From Chaetorhynchus papuensis (taxonomy: Eukaryota > Chordata > Aves > Passeriformes > Rhipiduridae): 64,000 nucleotides of DNA. Below the pieces are notes generated by a model. The model did not search any database. It was given only the letters and a program-made list of their open reading frames with translations, and was not told the DNA's origin. Location of the stretch: contig VWYX01000717.1 in NCBI GenBank assembly GCA_013396525.1, positions 364,447 to 428,446 of the forward strand, given 5' to 3'. Positions 59,013 through 64,000 of the stretch are shown piece after piece (the first letter of the stretch is position 1; the number at the start of each line of letters is the position of its first letter). A program made the position numbers and the translations under genes.

Positions 59013-60885
59013 AATGCTGGCTCCAGCATTTTTTGCCAGTTGGAGAAGGTTGTGCCACTGCAGGATTGCTCAAGTGCTCCCTGCACCTGCCTGTCCTCCT
59101 GCAACCACCCTCTGCATGGTGATCACGGGCTTTATTCTCCCGTTTGCACGGGGATTCTCCCGAGACAAAAATATATTGACGAGGATTTTAGCCTAAGTGG
59201 ATAACTCCCCACACACACTTCTCTGCTCCAGGGAATTTTACTTCTGTTCCTTAATAGCCGACGTTGTGAGGGAAGCCCAAGACACTTGACAAACATTTAT
59301 GCAAAACTGCACAAAGGGATCATTTGTTCTGCTGCTAACTGCAGCCACCTCGGGAGTGAAGGGGAACAGCTGGTTTGTAATGCTGCCCATCGCTTTGGGT
59401 CAAGAACAGATAACTTGCCATTTTTAAAACTTTTCTTCCTACAAATAGACAATTTGTAACATGATCGTAATAGCCCTGCCCAGACTTAAAATCAATGGAA
59501 ATAATGAGTGGAATCGAGGTGATCTATTTGCTTCCTATTTACTATTTTTGACAGCAGAATTTAGCAAAATTAAGTAAGGGGGGGAAAAAAAAGGTAAAAA
59601 GGCTGGGATTGTTTCAGTGTCACCATGAGACAAACTGCTGGATAAGAGCAGGGGGGTGTGGTTAGATGGAGTGCTGGTGCTGCCATGGCACGTTTTTGTT
59701 GGAATAAAAAGGATCCTCAGCTGCAGACTGCCCTGCTAGCCTGGGAAGGTCTCTGTCCTGGCTGGAGCAATGTGGTTCTGTATTGCAAAGTGCCCAAAAA
59801 CAGTTTTGTAAGTAGGTGACTCCATCCTGATAGCTGATTGTGATGTCCCATGGCCTCAGCTCCCTGAGCTGGGGTCTCGCAGGGCTGTGGCCACTGCTGC
59901 AGGATCACCTGGCAGCCGAGCTGAGCTTAATGCAGGGGACTTCTTGGGGTCAGCTCTATTTCCAGCTACCCATGCTGGTGATCATCTCTGGCCTAAGCAC
60001 ATCGCCTGTAAATGAAAATGTAATTCTGGTGAGTAGGGAGAAAATCCAGCAGAATCAGGAACAAGAGAGGAGGAGAAAATGTAAGCAACTGGAAATAAGC
60101 TGCTGATCCACAGAGGGCTAAGCTGCCATGTCCCTCGGTAGTCCCCTGAGACTTCCTGTGAGTAAACCTCACACAGCTCCTACTGTGTCCGTGACAAACC
60201 TGGATGTCACTGCTCCAGCTTGTAAACTGGGATCTCCAGTTCTTCATCCTTCAAGCAGACCCTTGAGCTCCTTTCTCTTCCCAAGCACAGAGAGCTGAGC
60301 TGCAGGGTGTTAGTGGTGAATTTTGGTGTGTTTTGGTCGGGGAAGCTGTGCCTGCAGCCATCGTGGTGCTGTCCATGCCACTTTACTGTGCTTCTCAAAT
60401 GTGGGCTGGAGACAAAGAAGCTGTTAGCTTCAAATTCCCTGGAAAACAAATCTGGGGTGTAAGGCTGAGCAGCCCTATTTGTTTGGAAAACAAACCCCTT
60501 GTTTCCAGCAAGTAATGTTACTTCAAGAGTGAGCTCCTGCTTCTGGTCCACGTCTGAGCAGTATAGGAATTAAAAATATATTACACTGTAAATGAATATA
60601 GCATGTATTGAAGGGAAAACAGCTTTAGTGTTTCCCACCAGAGCTGTGTTTAACTGCGTCCCAGACCTTGTGCAGACCCCGGGATAACTCAGGGAACTCC
60701 TGCACGTGGGGAGAAGGCTCTCAGTTCCCATCCTCCCAAGCCCTGCCTGGTCCCAGCTTGCCACAGACTCCCATCAATTCTTCGGCAGCCGTGGGCTTGT
60801 TGCCATAATCTGTGGACATTGGGATGTTTTGTGTGATGCAAGCAGGGGATGATCTCAGCTGAAGGCAGTTCTGTTTTCCTCGCTC
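59013..60885. other. Unique noncoding DNA
   Basis: AT-richer, possibly regulatory at 59,230-59,600. Open frames between 59.8 and 60.5 kb are unsupported. No repeat recognised. Confidence 0.48.
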
Positions 60886-60940
60886 GCGGGGCGATAGCAG
60901 CGCCCGCTCTCCGCGCCTCGTCAGCGCGGGCGCTGGGGAT
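60886..60940. other. Small GC island with hairpin
   Basis: A 55-bp GC-rich, CpG-dense island inside AT-rich DNA. CAGCGCCCGC at 60,898-60,907 and GCGGGCGCTG at 60,926-60,935 are exact reverse complements with an 18-base loop. Confidence 0.85.
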
Positions 60941-61760
60941 TTTTCTAAGATATGTATATTGAATTTAGATTTGTGCTCTTAGTACCTTCACTCATTCATT
61001 CAGAGCCATATTGACTACATAAATTGAGTGTTACAAGTAAGAGAGAGTTTAGCCATTATTTTCTCAGTGATTTGATTTAATGGCCTGGCTGTTTTGGCCA
61101 TTACTTCTGGCTTTTCATTTGCATGGATTCTTGGCTCTGCTGATTAGCATGTTTTTTATATTTGCCATTTAATTTTTTTTTCCCCTTTTGGAAAGCTGAG
61201 TGTTTCATAATTAAATAAATTCCTGCATCTGTTTTGTATGTTCATACAAACACACATATACAGTACTATATACGTTATAGATATTTTTTCCCCCATCTCT
61301 GCTGATTATACGGAGTTAAACGCAGCTATCTGTGTGACAGGAATATTGTGTACAGTGTGTGGAGTGATATACAGGTCACTATATTACTGATGAATAAAAG
61401 TTTCCTCCTAAGGCAGCTGCTGCAGATTACTTAGTGCTTGACATGGCGTGTCTTTGTGTCACTGTTACCGGGTGAAATTAAATCAGAACAGGAAAATATT
61501 AATTTAAAGTAGGGGATAGAGGCCGCTCACTTCCAATTACTCTCTACCCTGTCAGCTTTATATGGGCGCAAACAAGGAAGGAGGCTGGATTAATTGCTTT
61601 GGACTCTGCCCTACTACAGGCCCAATTATAGAAACATATTGGCTCCCAGCACTATTATATACACTGCTGTGCAGGAAATTGTGTGAAATTTTAACGGATT
61701 TCAGACGTAATAATAGAGAACACGATTCAGGACAGCATTAGCAGGCTGGGTGGAATCTTT
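60941..61760. promoter_or_regulatory. Candidate conserved noncoding element cluster
   Basis: About 800 bp of AT-rich, high-complexity DNA with TGATTAGCATG, CATAATTAAATAAATTCC, GAAATTAAATCAG and GGATTAATTGCTTTGG motifs. No frame of interest and no transposon wording. With the GC hairpin island at its left edge it is one of the most enhancer-like parts of the window. Confidence 0.45.
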
Positions 61761-64000
61761 ACGGATGGGTTAAGGTTAAGCTGTTTGGGGGTCCTTTGTG
61801 TATTAAAGGATCATCTGGTTAACCCATGTACTGGGAGCTTTTGATACTGGCCTGGGAGCAAACAGAATAAAAAACATTCATCCTCTGACAACAAGGAGCT
61901 AAATCCTCAGTTGGAATGAGGGCAGGAACATGCAGTGTGAGGCTGGGGAGTGCAGGGCTGAGGAAGAGCCATGCATGGCAGTGAGCATGCTGGTGTTGGG
62001 AGGTGCTCTTTAGAGAGCACCCCTGGCTGGTGTCAGCATGCTGTGAGACCCACCTGCAAAGGCTGGGTCAGAACAACCAGGGTGAACAGCACTGGCATCT
62101 GAAACGGGCACGGGATGATTGTTTTGGAAGCGGTTATAGGAGTAGTAGTCAATTCAATATTTTAGTCAGAATTTGTTCAGACTTTGTTCCTCTCACTGTG
62201 AATTCCACCTGCTGTTTCACTCCTTTTTCTGTGTTCAAACCCATGTGTTGTGAGCACTTGGTAATTTGTGTGCCACATCAAGGGATTTGCTCCAAAGCCA
62301 GAGGAACTCTCAGGACTCCTGAAAGTCCTGTCAAAGTCCCTGTGTGGAGTGTTGCACATCCACCATGGGCCGGTTGCTTTCTAAGACATTTAAGGTATTA
62401 AAAGCCAGTAAAGAAATTCTGTTGGCTCTCTGCTTCCTGCCCAGACAAAAGTGCTGAAGTCGTTGAGTAGAAGCACCTTTGATCTCCTGCCCACCAAGAA
62501 TGTTGTGGATTTGGTTTCACAGCAGCCCAGCTCTGCAGACTGAGAGCAAACTGTGAGTTTAACAAGTGTCTACCACGCTTCCTTGTCAGCCCCAGAACAA
62601 GCTCTGCAGTCTTTGACTTTGTGATCTTTCAAACTGTGTGACTCTGACACTTCACAGCATTTCCTCTTCCTTGCTTGGGGTATGTCAGTGACAACTGCTG
62701 AGGATTTTGGGGGGATGTTAGAGGAGGGCCAGCTGGTTGGGATCACAACTGAGGTAGATCTGGGTTTAGCTGGGTTTGTTTTCAGCTGGTTTATCTGGGT
62801 TAGACTGTACTGACTCTAGGAAGCCACGTGGATGAAAACACAGAGCCCTAAAGAACACGAAGTGTGACTTCAACCGTTTCTGCCTCTTGAAGTATCCAGA
62901 GAGGGACCTTTAGGGAATCCCAAAAGCATTAGGAATGGGAATTTGTTTTAAGACACGATATCTAACAGCAAGTGTGATGGGACGGGGGAGTTCTCTCCCT
63001 CTGGGTGGGAGCACTGTGTCAGTGGGGGCTCAGGCTGGAGGCAGCCCCATAACCTGGGTTGGGGGCTGCTGCCTTGGCTCTCTCCTCAGCGTGGCTTGCA
63101 CATCAATGACAGTCTGTGCCTGTGAATGGGCTATAATAAAAGTGTTACAATGGAGGTGGTGATTTAGGGTGGCAGGGGAAATGCATAAAGAGCCGTCTGG
63201 AGGATCCAGGGTGGTAGAAGCAAAGTAAATTCTGACCGGGAATGGTTTTTGAGTGGCAGAATCTTTGCTGTTTTGTCTGAGGAAAGTCCATTTAGTTCCT
63301 GGACAATTATTTGGAGGGAAGCTGCATCTCCAGCTCAAGTCCTTGCCTCCCTTTGGTCCTGCTCCCTGTTCAGAGAGCCAGCAGGACCTGCAGAAGCCTC
63401 CAAGTGTCACTTTTATATTTGTGGTTTGTGCTGGTTTTAAACCAGGAGGGGCGAAGGGCTGAATTTATGATGTCTGGTTTGGGAAATCTATTTGTGTTCC
63501 CTCTAAGTGATTGTCTTGTAACCATGCCTGTTATGAGTGGGGAGCATTGTATACAGAGCAATGTACAGATATAAATCTCAGGGGATGTGTGGGATCTTAT
63601 CACAACCAAGTGACACTGAAAATTCTTTTGGCACAGAAGGCTTTGGTGATCTGGGGAGGAGGGGGATGCAGGGGAGGCTGAGGTGGTCCAGCTTGGCCTG
63701 AGGTTTCCATCTCTTTGGAAGAGCAGGGAGAGCGCTGGAGGCACCAATGCCAATGGACTGCAGAGTCTGCCAGGGGCAGCTCCTGCTGCTGCCATGGTCT
63801 GTCCCAGCTGAGAGCTGGAGTTGATACAAAAACCTTTGGTACCGACCCAAAATCCTGTGGTATCGACCCAGTCTGAGGGGGCTGTGGGGAGTTTTAGACG
63901 GCACTACCAGCAGATCAGTGGGTTCTAAACTTGCCCTTTGAGTGGGAGCCACTTTGCTGGTTACAGTAATTATCAGCTCCTTTAATTTTTTTTTCTAGAA
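61761..64000. other. Unique noncoding DNA, nothing recognised
   Basis: Mixed composition. Open frames around 62.0-62.4 and 63.0-63.9 kb are short, overlap on both strands and show no domain. The window ends without a recognisable feature. Confidence 0.5.

Overview
The window is vertebrate, almost certainly avian, noncoding DNA. The best evidence is a set of truncated CR1 LINE 3' ends with the typical bird wording (for example near 30,988-31,137 and 35,355-35,430, ending in TTCTATG-type tails), plus a decayed CR1-clade reverse transcriptase stretch, two LTR-like insertions and no SINE or L1 background. The style of the CR1 copies and the low repeat density suggest a songbird, but that is inference. 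I found no protein-coding exon I can name, no tRNA or rRNA gene, no CRISPR array and no operon-like structure. Most long open frames are in GC-rich or low-complexity DNA and look like chance.

Layout: 1-8.9 kb is GC-rich single-copy DNA with AT-rich blocks that look like regulatory elements, a GGA tract and an 11-bp tandem repeat. 9-21 kb holds a CpG-rich patch at 9.7 kb, homopolymer tracts, a CR1 pair at 11.3 kb, a CpG island at 14.6-14.95 kb, a 400-bp polypyrimidine tract at 15.55 kb, and several AT-rich candidate conserved elements. 21.5-32.1 kb is the most transposon-rich part: CR1, an LTR-like segment ending in a fresh 72-bp tandem duplication, CR1 again, and the decayed LINE. 32.5-34.12 kb is a striking G-rich minisatellite built from 28-bp and 20-bp units, split by a 371-bp solo LTR with a 6-bp target duplication and followed by a CpG-rich patch. 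35-64 kb is again mostly unique DNA with candidate regulatory blocks near 38.7-39.35, 42.1-42.56, 45.5-46.3, 54.9-55.5, 58.6-58.9 and 60.9-61.8 kb, a CpG island at 58.2-58.6 kb and two more CR1 pieces.

The alternation of AT-rich, homeodomain-motif-rich blocks with GC-rich filler and no exon is what a regulatory desert or a very long intron around a developmental gene looks like. I cannot tell which gene, and sequence conservation itself cannot be seen from one sequence. The most unusual object is the split minisatellite: with the LTR taken out, the minus strand would have been open for about 484 codons from an ATG in good context beside a CpG-rich patch. That can be a by-product of a pyrimidine-rich strand that hardly contains stop codons, so it is a lead and not a gene call. 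No new biological system is demonstrated here.
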